A DNA stretch of 7,146 nucleotides from Opitutus sp. GAS368 (GCA_943332745.1 CALQQQ010000057.1:1-7146); one strand, 5' to 3'. Positions 1-6,739 are shown, numbered from the stretch's first letter. Translations and numbers: made by a program. Notes: generated by a model from the sequence alone, not told the origin.

Positions 1-1
1 C

Positions 2-361
2 TTCAAGGACATCAAGCCCGAGGAGTATGCCGGTATCTTCTTTAGCGGCGGCCGCGCTCCGGAGTATATCCGCGAAGACGAAGCCCTCCTGGCCGCCACG
101 CGCTGGTTTTGGGAGCATAAGAAGCCGATGATGAGCGTCTGCCACGGCGTCGAAATCCCCGCCCGCGCCGGTATCGTGAAGGGCCTGCGCATGGCCACCG
201 TGCCGAAGTGCAAGTTCGACCTCGAGGTCTGCGGCGGCATTTTCGTCAACGCCCCGGTCGTCATCGATCGCCACATGGTCAGCGGCCGTACTTTCCATGA
301 CAACGGTGCGTTCGTCGGCCCGTGGATCAAGATGCTCGAAGCCCAGCGCGATCAGAAGTAA
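2..361 (+). CDS. DJ-1/PfpI family protein (5' truncated by the window edge)
   Basis: The last 119 residues of a DJ-1/PfpI (class I glutamine amidotransferase-like) protein are visible; the true start lies upstream of the window. The fragment has the family landmarks in order: the glycine-rich SGGRAPEYIR loop at fragment residues 15-24, the nucleophile elbow SVCHG with the reactive Cys at residue 47 (bases 140-142) followed by His, then a KGLRMATV strand and a PVVIDRHMVSGRTFHDN segment matching the usual 'PVVVDGNLVTSR' region before the C-terminal helix. Family members act as cytosolic proteases, chaperones or glyoxalase/deglycase enzymes, so the exact activity is open. No membrane segment is seen in the fragment. 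The stop is 5 bp before the next ATG, indicating one transcript with the isomerase-like gene. The family call is secure; the reaction is not. Confidence 0.9.
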   Translation, partial: FKDIKPEEYAGIFFSGGRAPEYIREDEALLAATRWFWEHKKPMMSVCHGVEIPARAGIVKGLRMATVPKCKFDLEVCGGIFVNAPVVIDRHMVSGRTFHDNGAFVGPWIKMLEAQRDQK

Positions 362-366
362 TCGCC

Positions 367-1290
367 ATGCTTTCCCGCCGCGATTTCCTCCGCACCGTCC
401 CGGCCGCCGCGGTCTTCGCGGCAATGTCGGCTCGGGCCCAATCCAAGGATGAGTTCAAGATCCGCTACACGCTGTCTTCAGCGCTCTACGGCACGATGCC
501 GCTCGACGTCATCCTGCCCGAGGTCGCCAAGGTCGGCGCGGAGTCGATCGATATCTGGTGTAAGGTCCACGGCGACCAGCGCGAGCAGGCGACAGCGCTC
601 GGCGAGGAAGCCTTCGCGGCTTTGCTAAAGAAGCACGGTACCCGCGTTGGTTCCAGCACGCGCTACCCGCTGGGCCCATTCAAGCTGCAGGAAGAAATGG
701 CTTGGGTGAAGAAGCACGGCGGCAACCTTGTTGTCTGCGGGTGCGTTGGCCCGAAGAATCCGGAAGGCGCCGCCGCCAAAGCGGCCATCTCCAAGTTCCT
801 CGAAGACATGAAGCCGCACGTCGCCAAGGCCGCCGAGCTCGGCGTGACCATTGCGATTGAGAATCACGTAAGCCAGGCGCTCCACCATCCGGATTCGATC
901 AAGGCGTTCGCCGACCTGAATACCTCGCCGAACCTCGGCATCGCCTTCGCCCCGCACCATCTGCACGAGTGGCAGGATCAGATTCCAGCGCTCATCCGCT
1001 ATGCGGGCGCGAAGAACCTCCCGTTCATCTATTTCCAGGAGCACTCCGCCGGTATCTTCAAGAAGGCCAGCAAGGAGGTCGAGATGCAGCAACTTCCCGG
1101 CTATGGCGGCGGCCTTGACTATCGTCTCGTCGTCAAGGCGCTCCGCGACGTCCGCTTCAAGGGCGTGGCCGAGATCTTCATGCACCCGACCCCGCGAGGG
1201 ATTCCGATCCTGCCGACGGCTGGCGAGGTCACCGCGGCCGTGAACAAGTCGCGAGCCTACTTGGATAAGTGCATCCTCGAGACGGCATGA
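367..1290 (+). CDS. Tat-exported sugar phosphate isomerase/epimerase-like TIM-barrel protein
   Basis: A 307-residue protein of the xylose isomerase-like TIM-barrel family (AP_endonuc_2 fold). The N-terminus is a twin-arginine signal: SRRDFLRT at residues 3-10, a short alanine-rich hydrophobic stretch, and an ARA cleavage site ending at residue 24, so the protein should be folded in the cytoplasm and exported. The signal decides the ATG at 367; an in-frame GTG at 322 would bury it and overlap the upstream gene. Barrel landmarks include SIDIWCKVHGD (60-70), LVVCGCVGP (121-129), TIAIENH with E165 (161-167), LGIAFAPHHLHEW (190-202), FIYFQEH (220-226) and VAEIFMHP with E269 (267-274). The two glutamates fit usual metal ligands, but the expected Asp and His ligand positions appear to be A195 and Y222. 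It overlaps the cytochrome gene by 4 bp. Such exported members are common in PVC bacteria beside sugar-oxidising systems; the substrate is unknown. Confidence 0.85.
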   Translation: MLSRRDFLRTVPAAAVFAAMSARAQSKDEFKIRYTLSSALYGTMPLDVILPEVAKVGAESIDIWCKVHGDQREQATALGEEAFAALLKKHGTRVGSSTRYPLGPFKLQEEMAWVKKHGGNLVVCGCVGPKNPEGAAAKAAISKFLEDMKPHVAKAAELGVTIAIENHVSQALHHPDSIKAFADLNTSPNLGIAFAPHHLHEWQDQIPALIRYAGAKNLPFIYFQEHSAGIFKKASKEVEMQQLPGYGGGLDYRLVVKALRDVRFKGVAEIFMHPTPRGIPILPTAGEVTAAVNKSRAYLDKCILETA

Positions 1291-3398
1291 TGCTGCGCGT
1301 CGCGATCCTGCTGGGCGCGGCCGCGCTGAGCGCCGAGCCTCTCGTCACCGGATTCGAGCGCTTCCATGCGTCGGCGCCGACGGCCGAAGGTGGCCGTCTG
1401 CTCTACAATGAGCTCGGTTGCGTGAATTGCCACGGCGGCCAGACCGGCCTGCCCGCGATGCGCGGTCCCGCGCTGGCGCTCGTCACCCAGCGCGTCCGCT
1501 CCGAATGGCTTCGCAAGTTCGTCGCCGATCCCGCGTCGGTTCACCCGGGAGCGGTGATGCCGCAGGTCCTAGCCAAAGCTGATGACCAGACCCTCGTCGC
1601 AATCGAACACTATCTCGCTTCCCTGCAGCCGAGGGCCGCGACTAAGGCCGCGGCGAAGATCATGCACGTAAACGGGGCCCGCGGCGGTGAACTGTTCAAT
1701 ACCCTGGGTTGCGTTGCCTGTCACGCACCTGGCAAAGATTTTGTCCCGCCCGATGGCGTGCCCAAGGCTTCCGAGTTCACGCATCGCAGTGTGGGATTCG
1801 GCGACCTCAAGGCTAAGTACAGCCTCGATAGCCTCGGCGCTTTCATCCTCGATCCGCTGAAGGTGCGCACCGATGGGCGAATGCCCAAGATCGTGATGGA
1901 TCGTCAGGACGCCATTGACATCGCCGGCTACCTTCTCGAATTCCAGGGCAGCGATGGACGTATTGATCAAAGCGTCGTCTCCATCGTCGCGGACAAGGAT
2001 CTCGCGCTCGTCGGTCGTAAGGCTGTCATCGCTGCCCAGTGTGCCGCGTGCCACGATTTGCCGAAGGATGCCGCGGCGAAGCCCGTTGTGCTGAGTAAGA
2101 ACGAAGGAGGCTGCCTCGATGCCGATCACGCCAAGGGGCCGCGCTATGCATTTTCCGACGCACAGCGCGCCTCGTTAAAGCTCTTCCTCGCTAAGAAGTA
2201 CGAGGCCGCCTCGCCTAAACTTGCGGCCGACCTCACTCTGCACGCGCTCAACTGCATCGCTTGCCATGAGCGCGATGGCAAGGGCGGCCCCGATGCCGCG
2301 CGTAAGCCTTACTTCCAGGGAGATCATAATCTCGGCGATACTGGTCGCTATCCGCCGCCCCTCACCAGCATCGGCGGCAAGCTCCGCCCTGAATGGCTCG
2401 CCAAGGTGCTTGCCCCGCGCCTCGAAGCCAAGCCCGCCGATTTATTCACGAGCCACAACAAAGCAGACGAGACCCGCGTGCGTCCCTATCTGAAGACCAA
2501 GATGCCGCAGTTCGGCGCGGCCACGGTCGACCTCGCCAAGCTCCTCGGTGTCGCTGACGCACGTACCGCCCTGAAGTTCGAAGGCGGCGACGACACCGCT
2601 GGGCGTAAGCTCATGGGCACGCAGGGCGGGGCGGGTTGCATCACCTGCCACCGTTGGGGCGATCGCCCGTCTCTCGGCGTCCAAGGGCCTGATTTGAGTA
2701 ATATCCCCGCTCGCCTGCAGGAAAGCTGGTTACGCGAGTATCTCATCAATCCCGCAGGCTATCGTCCCGGCACGCTGATGCCCTCCTTCTGGCCGGGCGG
2801 AAAATCCTTTAACTCCACGATCCTTGGCGGCGACACCAACAAGCAGATCGCTTCAATCTTCAAGTTCGTTGAAAGCGCCAATGGCGAGCCCGAGGGCTTC
2901 CCGCAGAATCGTAACGGTGAGTTCGAGATTGTGCCGAAAGACCGGCCCGTAGTGCAGCGCGCCTTTACCGACGGCGTTGGCGTCCGCACGATCCTGGTGG
3001 GCTTCCCGACTGGCGTGCACCTCGCCTATGACGGCGACAAGGGCGGCCCTGGCCTCGCCTGGAAGGGGCGTTTCTTCGACGCCTACCTCACCTGGTACTC
3101 GCGTTTCCCGACTTTTGAGAAACCCATCGGCACGGAGGTTGTCGCCTGGCCTAAGCCCTCTGGTCGCTTCCTTGGCTACCGTCTCGATGCGAAGGGCAAC
3201 CCCACGTTCCTCAACGAACAGGGTGGCGTGAAGGTCGAGGAGACCTATGAGGGCATCAAGAACGGCCTTCGCCGCACCGTCACCTGGGCGCCCACGCCAG
3301 ACTTCATCCCGACGATCACGCATCCCGCCGGGATGATTGTCGACGTGAAGGAATCCTCCGCCCAAGGCCGTCGCGTCTTTACCTATCTCTGGAAATGA
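1287..3398 (+). CDS. Exported pentahaem c-type cytochrome with C-terminal PVC-type domain
   Basis: A 703-residue protein with five CxxCH haem-attachment motifs, at residues 45-49 (CVNCH), 142-146 (CVACH), 252-256 (CAACH), 323-327 (CIACH) and 451-455 (CITCH). A short Sec-type signal (MMLRVAILLGAAALSA, likely cleaved after residue 16) sends it to the periplasm, as haem attachment requires. Candidate axial methionines in MP motifs follow four haems: M91, M199, M406 and M498; the third haem has no such motif. Residues 555-703 form a haem-free C-terminal domain with a FTDGVGVRTILVGFPTGV segment, resembling the domain that accompanies cytochromes in PVC membrane-bound dehydrogenases. The likely role is electron acceptor for the neighbouring propeller protein. 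The start is placed at 1287, giving an ATGA overlap with the upstream stop; ATG 1290 is equally possible, and GTG 1269 would add a non-signal extension. Its own stop also overlaps the next ATG by 4 bp. Confidence 0.88.
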   Translation: MMLRVAILLGAAALSAEPLVTGFERFHASAPTAEGGRLLYNELGCVNCHGGQTGLPAMRGPALALVTQRVRSEWLRKFVADPASVHPGAVMPQVLAKADDQTLVAIEHYLASLQPRAATKAAAKIMHVNGARGGELFNTLGCVACHAPGKDFVPPDGVPKASEFTHRSVGFGDLKAKYSLDSLGAFILDPLKVRTDGRMPKIVMDRQDAIDIAGYLLEFQGSDGRIDQSVVSIVADKDLALVGRKAVIAAQCAACHDLPKDAAAKPVVLSKNEGGCLDADHAKGPRYAFSDAQRASLKLFLAKKYEAASPKLAADLTLHALNCIACHERDGKGGPDAARKPYFQGDHNLGDTGRYPPPLTSIGGKLRPEWLAKVLAPRLEAKPADLFTSHNKADETRVRPYLKTKMPQFGAATVDLAKLLGVADARTALKFEGGDDTAGRKLMGTQGGAGCITCHRWGDRPSLGVQGPDLSNIPARLQESWLREYLINPAGYRPGTLMPSFWPGGKSFNSTILGGDTNKQIASIFKFVESANGEPEGFPQNRNGEFEIVPKDRPVVQRAFTDGVGVRTILVGFPTGVHLAYDGDKGGPGLAWKGRFFDAYLTWYSRFPTFEKPIGTEVVAWPKPSGRFLGYRLDAKGNPTFLNEQGGVKVEETYEGIKNGLRRTVTWAPTPDFIPTITHPAGMIVDVKESSAQGRRVFTYLWK

Positions 3399-4876
3399 AA
3401 GCCACGATTGCAGCCCTCCTCGCCGCCGCTTCGCTTTCCGCGGCGTCTTATGACATCGCCGACATCCTGACCGCGAGCACCGCGGCGGACACGCGCGCGA
3501 AGGATTGGAAGCCGGGCGATGGCCTCGCGCTCGAGGTCAGCGGTATGGATTGGACCGCCGACGGAAAACTCGCGCTCTCGATCCGTAAGGGCGAGGTCTG
3601 GGTCCTTGACGGCGTCCTCGACGCCAAGCCGAATAAAGTCAGCTACAAGCTCTTCGCCTCCGGCCTGCACGAACCGCTTGGATTGCTACGCGACGGCAAG
3701 GACCTACTCGTCACCCAGCGCACCGAGACCACGCGCTTGCGTGACACGAATGGCGACGGCGTCGCCGACGAATACCTCACCGCTGGCGCAGGCTGGAACG
3801 TCTCTGGTTCCTATCACGGTTATGCTTACGGCCCCAAGCGCGACGGACTCGGACAGCTCTGGGTCACGCTCAATGTGGACATGGGTGACCACGCCGACAA
3901 TAAGGCACCGTGGCGCGGCTGGGGTGGCATCCTCGGCAAAGACGGCAAGTTCGTGCCCATGGCGGCCGGCATGCGTTCGCCGTGTGGCCTTGGTGCTAAC
4001 CTCGCTGGCGACATGTTCTGTGTCGATCAGCAGGGCACCTGGATCCCGACCACGCCGATCTACCACCTGCGCAAAGGTGCGTTCTTCCTGAACCCTGAAG
4101 GCATTGCGTCCGAGAAGCTACCCGAGTCGCCGCTCAAGCTTTCCGCCAAGATCCCGGAGAAGCGTCCGTACCCCGAAGCCCTCAAGGCCTTGCCCGAAAT
4201 GCGTCCGCCCGCGATTTGGATGCCATATAACAAGATGGGACGCAGCGGCACCGACCTCGCCACTTGCGATGCTGGCGGCAAGTTCGGACCGTTCGACGGG
4301 CAGATGTTCGTGGCCGAGTTCACCGACGCCAAGATCAGCCGCGTCTTTATGGAGAAGGTCGACGGCGAGTATCAGGGCGCCTGCTTCCCGTTCGTCGGCG
4401 GCTTTGCCTCTGGTATTGTGCGTCTTAGCTTCGCCCCAGATGGCTCCCTCATGGTCGGCATGACTAGTCGTGGCTGGTCTTCGCTCGGCACCAAGGCCTA
4501 CGGCCTGCAGCGCCTTCGCTATAACGGCACCGTGCCGTTCGCCATCAAGGAGATGAAGGCCAAGCCGGATGGCTTCGAGCTCACCTTCACCAAGCCCGTC
4601 GATATCGCCCGCGCTGGGGACGTCGCCTCGTACCGCATGACCAACTACACGCTCTTCTATTCGGGCGCGTACGGCAGCGACGAGATCCAGTCCGCCCCGA
4701 ATGGCATCGCCTCGGCCAAAGTCGCCGCGGACGGCCTCAGCGTGCGCCTCAAGGTCGACGGCCTCCGCGAACTTTATATCCACGAGCTCCATGCCGACGG
4801 CCTCCGCTCGGCCGGCGGTGAATCGCTGGACCATGCGGATGCCTATTACACGCTGAACCGTCGGCCGAAGAACTGA
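3395..4876 (+). CDS. Exported beta-propeller sorbosone/glucose dehydrogenase-like protein
   Basis: A 493-residue protein with a Sec signal (MKATIAALLAAASLSAASY, probable cleavage near residue 17). Residues about 45-380 look like the six-bladed propeller of soluble glucose/sorbosone dehydrogenases, as found in PVC-type haem dehydrogenases: repeated blade-like strands (GMDWTADGKLALSIRKGEVW at 50-69), an EF-hand-like calcium loop DTNGDGVADE (117-126), a YHGYAYGP segment (140-147), PPAIWMPYNKMGRSG (271-285) and LSFAPDGSLMVG (344-355). Residues about 380-493 form a beta-sandwich-like tail opening with PFAIKEMKAKPDGFELTFT, typical of this family. There is no CxxCH motif, so the haem function sits in the preceding gene. 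It probably oxidises a sugar or alcohol in the periplasm, perhaps with PQQ or another quinone cofactor, and passes electrons to that cytochrome; substrate and cofactor are inference. The ATGA overlap implies coupled synthesis of the two proteins. Confidence 0.82.
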   Translation: MKATIAALLAAASLSAASYDIADILTASTAADTRAKDWKPGDGLALEVSGMDWTADGKLALSIRKGEVWVLDGVLDAKPNKVSYKLFASGLHEPLGLLRDGKDLLVTQRTETTRLRDTNGDGVADEYLTAGAGWNVSGSYHGYAYGPKRDGLGQLWVTLNVDMGDHADNKAPWRGWGGILGKDGKFVPMAAGMRSPCGLGANLAGDMFCVDQQGTWIPTTPIYHLRKGAFFLNPEGIASEKLPESPLKLSAKIPEKRPYPEALKALPEMRPPAIWMPYNKMGRSGTDLATCDAGGKFGPFDGQMFVAEFTDAKISRVFMEKVDGEYQGACFPFVGGFASGIVRLSFAPDGSLMVGMTSRGWSSLGTKAYGLQRLRYNGTVPFAIKEMKAKPDGFELTFTKPVDIARAGDVASYRMTNYTLFYSGAYGSDEIQSAPNGIASAKVAADGLSVRLKVDGLRELYIHELHADGLRSAGGESLDHADAYYTLNRRPKN

Positions 4877-4884
4877 CTCGCAAC

Positions 4885-4906
4885 GGGGAGGTAATCCTTT
4901 CCTCTT
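4885..4906 (+). promoter_or_regulatory. Shine-Dalgarno-like GGGGAGG with possible occluding hairpin before the MATE gene
   Basis: A strong SD-like GGGGAGG lies at 4885-4891, but it ends 21 nt before the only conventional upstream start (TTG 4913), which is too far for ordinary initiation. The downstream CCTCTT (4901-4906) can pair with GGGAGG (4886-4891; four Watson-Crick and two G-U pairs, 9-nt loop). The element could therefore be a small hairpin that hides the SD or shortens its distance to the start. A second G-run (4907-4911) is only 1 nt from the TTG. Function is uncertain. Confidence 0.3.
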
Positions 4907-4912
4907 GGGGGC

Positions 4913-6277
4913 TTGGACAACTCGCCGACCATCCGCGCCGAAATCGGCCCCACGCTCAAGCTAGCGATCCCCATCATGTTGGGGATGCTTGGCTACGGCC
5001 TGATGTTCGTCGTGGATGTCGCGATGGCTGGTCACCTCGGAGAGACTGCCTTGGCCGCGTCGGCCCTAGCCTCGAACCTTAATTATATCCCGTATGTCTT
5101 CGGCATCGGCGTCGTCGGTGCCATCGCCGTGTACCAGTCGCAGGACAACGGGGCCGGCGTCGAGGAGTCTGCGCCCGCGATCCTGCGGCACGGCATGGTG
5201 CTGGCCGTCGTCATCAGCATCGTTGCCGCGATTGTTTCACATTGGTCAGCCCAGTTTATTCCGCTGCTCGGCTCGCCGAAGCCCGTCTCGGACGAGGCGC
5301 AGGAGTTCTTCATCCTCATGTCATGGGCGATGGTGCCCGGCCTGGCCTTCCACGCCTTGCGTGGGCATCGCGATTCGCAGCACCAGCCATGGATCTCGCT
5401 CGCGTGGCTGAGCCTTGGCATACTCGCCAACATCTTCTTCAACTGGCTGTGGATGTTCGGCCATTGGGGTTTCCCGGCGTTGGGGCTCGCTGGCGCTGGC
5501 TGGGCCACGCTCGTCGCCCGCTTGGTCATGCTCATCGGACTTTGGTTCACGCCAGGTCGAGGTGTGCTACGCTGGGCGGATGGCTTACAATTGGCCGTGT
5601 TCCAACGCCTCATGAAGACCGGCTGGCCCGCGGGGCTGCATAGCCTCAGTGAAGTCGGCATCTTTGCGATCGTCCCTGTCATGGCTGGTTGGATCAACGC
5701 CACCGCGCAGGCCGCTCACCAAGTCGCCATCAGTACCGCCTCCGCCGCGTTCATGTTACCGCTCGGCCTCGGCATCGCCGCCGGCATCCGCGTCGGCGAA
5801 GCCTATGGCGCCAAGGACCCGCGCAAGGTGCAGGCCATCGGCCTCGGTGCCTTGATCATGGGCGGCCTCATCATGGCCGCTTACGGCCTCGGCATGATCC
5901 TGCTGCGCCCGTTGCTCATGGCGACGTATGGCGTCGCCGGGACCGAGACCGCCGCGCTCGCCTCGACCTTGCTCATCTTCGCCGCCGTGTGGGCGCCCTT
6001 CGACGGCGTGCAGGTCGTGGCGGCCTACCTCCTCCGCTCGGTTAATCGGGCCTCCTGGGCCTCCTGGAGCGTCTTCACTGTTTACTGGCTCTTCTGCCTG
6101 CCCTTGGCGCTCGCCCTGGCTTTCCCGGCGGGCTTTCGGATCTTCGGTATTCCCGTCGGTTACTTTGACCTCGGGGCCGTGGGCATCTGGATCGCGCTGG
6201 CGACCGGGTTGATCGTCGTGTCGCTGGCCATGGCGTGGAAGTTCCGCCAGGCTGCGCAGGCAGGCGTGGACGCCTAA
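4913..6277 (+). CDS. MATE family efflux transporter, NorM-like
   Basis: A 454-residue inner-membrane protein, a normal length for the 12-helix MATE (multidrug and toxic compound extrusion) family, which exports cationic drugs and metabolites in exchange for Na+ or H+. Helix 1 carries the family signature around VVDVAMAGHLG (33-43) with D35; helix 7 has SLSEVGIF with E247; and APFDGVQVVAAYLLR (361-375) gives D364. By eye these three acidic residues correspond to the cation-site residues of NorM (D36, E255 and D371 in the Vibrio cholerae protein). GLGIAAGIRVGEAYGA (285-300) matches the conserved loop in the second half. The start is TTG at 4913: an in-frame stop at 4892-4894 rules out anything much further upstream, and the next ATG (4976 region, residue 22) would cut into helix 1. 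It follows the dehydrogenase gene by 36 bp on the same strand and may share its transcript. Substrate unknown. Confidence 0.93.
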   Translation: MDNSPTIRAEIGPTLKLAIPIMLGMLGYGLMFVVDVAMAGHLGETALAASALASNLNYIPYVFGIGVVGAIAVYQSQDNGAGVEESAPAILRHGMVLAVVISIVAAIVSHWSAQFIPLLGSPKPVSDEAQEFFILMSWAMVPGLAFHALRGHRDSQHQPWISLAWLSLGILANIFFNWLWMFGHWGFPALGLAGAGWATLVARLVMLIGLWFTPGRGVLRWADGLQLAVFQRLMKTGWPAGLHSLSEVGIFAIVPVMAGWINATAQAAHQVAISTASAAFMLPLGLGIAAGIRVGEAYGAKDPRKVQAIGLGALIMGGLIMAAYGLGMILLRPLLMATYGVAGTETAALASTLLIFAAVWAPFDGVQVVAAYLLRSVNRASWASWSVFTVYWLFCLPLALALAFPAGFRIFGIPVGYFDLGAVGIWIALATGLIVVSLAMAWKFRQAAQAGVDA

Positions 6278-6290
6278 GGCTGTCACCTCG

Positions 6291-6321
6291 TTGGCACGGG
6301 CGGGTCGGGGAATCTTAACAT
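6291..6321 (+). promoter_or_regulatory. Weak sigma70-like promoter candidate before the 87-residue gene
   Basis: TTGGCA (6291-6296, five of six matches to the -35 consensus) is followed after a long 19-nt spacer by TAACAT (6316-6321, four of six to the -10 consensus). A second poorer pair is TTGCTT (6331-6336) and TACGCT (6353-6358) with a 16-nt spacer. The 95-bp gap 6278-6372 is the only substantial non-coding gap upstream of the small gene, so a promoter here is reasonable, but neither pair is strong. Confidence 0.25.
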
Positions 6322-6372
6322 CGCGGGGCTTTGCTTGGCTGGGTGGGGGGCTTACGCTGAAAGCGCACCCCA

Positions 6373-6636
6373 ATGCACCTCACTCAAAACATCACCCTCA
6401 GTCGGGAGATGGATGAAGATCCGGAATATGGTTTCCGCGAGGAAGCCGAAGTCGACGTCACGCTCATGTCCTTGGAAAAGCTGCAACTGCTCGTAGTCGA
6501 ACTACGTGCATGCGGAGCTTATCCGCAGGCCATCGAGCGCGTCTGCGATTATGTCGTACATGACCGTGTGTACGCCGATTCCACCCGATCGCTTTTCCAG
6601 TCCACCCTGGAAATCATCCGTAACCGAGCCGGCTAG
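6373..6636 (+). CDS. Small acidic hypothetical protein (87 aa)
   Basis: I do not recognise this protein. It is 87 residues, cytosolic by appearance, with no signal peptide, membrane segment or cysteine-pair metal motif. The N-terminal third is acidic (residues 11-28 hold nine Asp/Glu), followed by what look like three amphipathic helices, about 33-47, 51-65 and 72-85, suggesting a small helical or protein-binding fold. The ATG at 6373 has no clear Shine-Dalgarno. Codons end less uniformly in G or C than those of the upstream genes. It is separated from the transporter by 95 bp and converges with the ribosomal protein operon. The intact frame and helical pattern favour a real gene, but a chance ORF is not excluded. 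Confidence 0.6.
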   Translation: MHLTQNITLSREMDEDPEYGFREEAEVDVTLMSLEKLQLLVVELRACGAYPQAIERVCDYVVHDRVYADSTRSLFQSTLEIIRNRAG

Positions 6637-6644
6637 GCGCCGGC
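6628..6644. repeat. GC-rich inverted repeat over the stop codon of the small gene
   Basis: GCCGGC at 6628-6633 and again at 6639-6644 can form a perfect 6-bp stem with a 5-nt loop that contains the TAG stop (6634-6636). No T-run follows on the + strand, so it is not a classical intrinsic terminator. It could protect the 3' end of the mRNA or slow transcription. Confidence 0.45.
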
Positions 6645-6662
6645 CCGAAGGACAAGGCGAGA

Positions 6663-6679
6663 CCTGGGCCGCTCCCAGG
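6663..6679. repeat. Second hairpin, CCTGGG/CCCAGG
   Basis: CCTGGG (6663-6668) and CCCAGG (6674-6679) form a perfect 6-bp stem around a CCGCT loop. It lies 26 bp past the small gene's stop and is followed by a G-rich stretch, not T residues. With the preceding inverted repeat it may act as a 3' end structure for the + strand transcript; function is inferred from position only. Confidence 0.4.
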
Positions 6680-6701
6680 GGAGGGGAGTGTCGTCGTATG
6701 G

Positions 6702-6739
6702 TCCGTAAAACAAAGAAGCCGACCAGACGGTCGGCTTCT
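6702..6739 (-). terminator. Intrinsic terminator of the rplU-rpmA operon
   Basis: On the - strand an 11-bp perfect stem (AGAAGCCGACC against GGTCGGCTTCT, arms 6714-6724 and 6729-6739) with a 4-nt loop is followed by a T-rich tract reading TTTGTTTTAC (complement of 6704-6713). It starts 20 bp after the rpmA stop codon, the normal place for a rho-independent terminator. The + strand side lacks a T tract (CGGG follows), so it should work mainly in the rpmA direction. Confidence 0.9.

Noticed and set aside
322..366. GTG start at 322 giving a 15-residue longer isomerase-like protein
   Set aside because: It would overlap the PfpI gene by 40 bp and place a charged segment before the twin-arginine motif; ATG 367 gives a textbook Tat signal.
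1269..1286. GTG start at 1269 for the cytochrome
   Set aside because: The six added residues are not signal-like, whereas ATG 1287 forms an ATGA overlap identical in kind to the next junction.
625..2129. Antisense open frames of 186 codons at 625-1185 and 1569-2129
   Set aside because: Both lie fully inside well-supported genes and show only low-complexity composition mirrored from the sense strand.
3380..3410. Frameshift or assembly error splitting one fused cytochrome-propeller gene
   Set aside because: The downstream protein opens with a clear Sec signal peptide immediately after the overlap, so it is a genuine separate gene.
4118..4834. Long antisense open frame (238 codons) within the propeller gene
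   Set aside because: Long open antisense frames are expected in GC-rich coding DNA; the product lacks any recognisable domain, and the sense strand encodes a clear family protein.
5756..6373. Antisense 205-codon frame over the transporter's 3' half
   Set aside because: Rich in Gly, Arg, Glu and Asp with no domain, as expected from the complement of hydrophobic GC-rich codons; a shadow.
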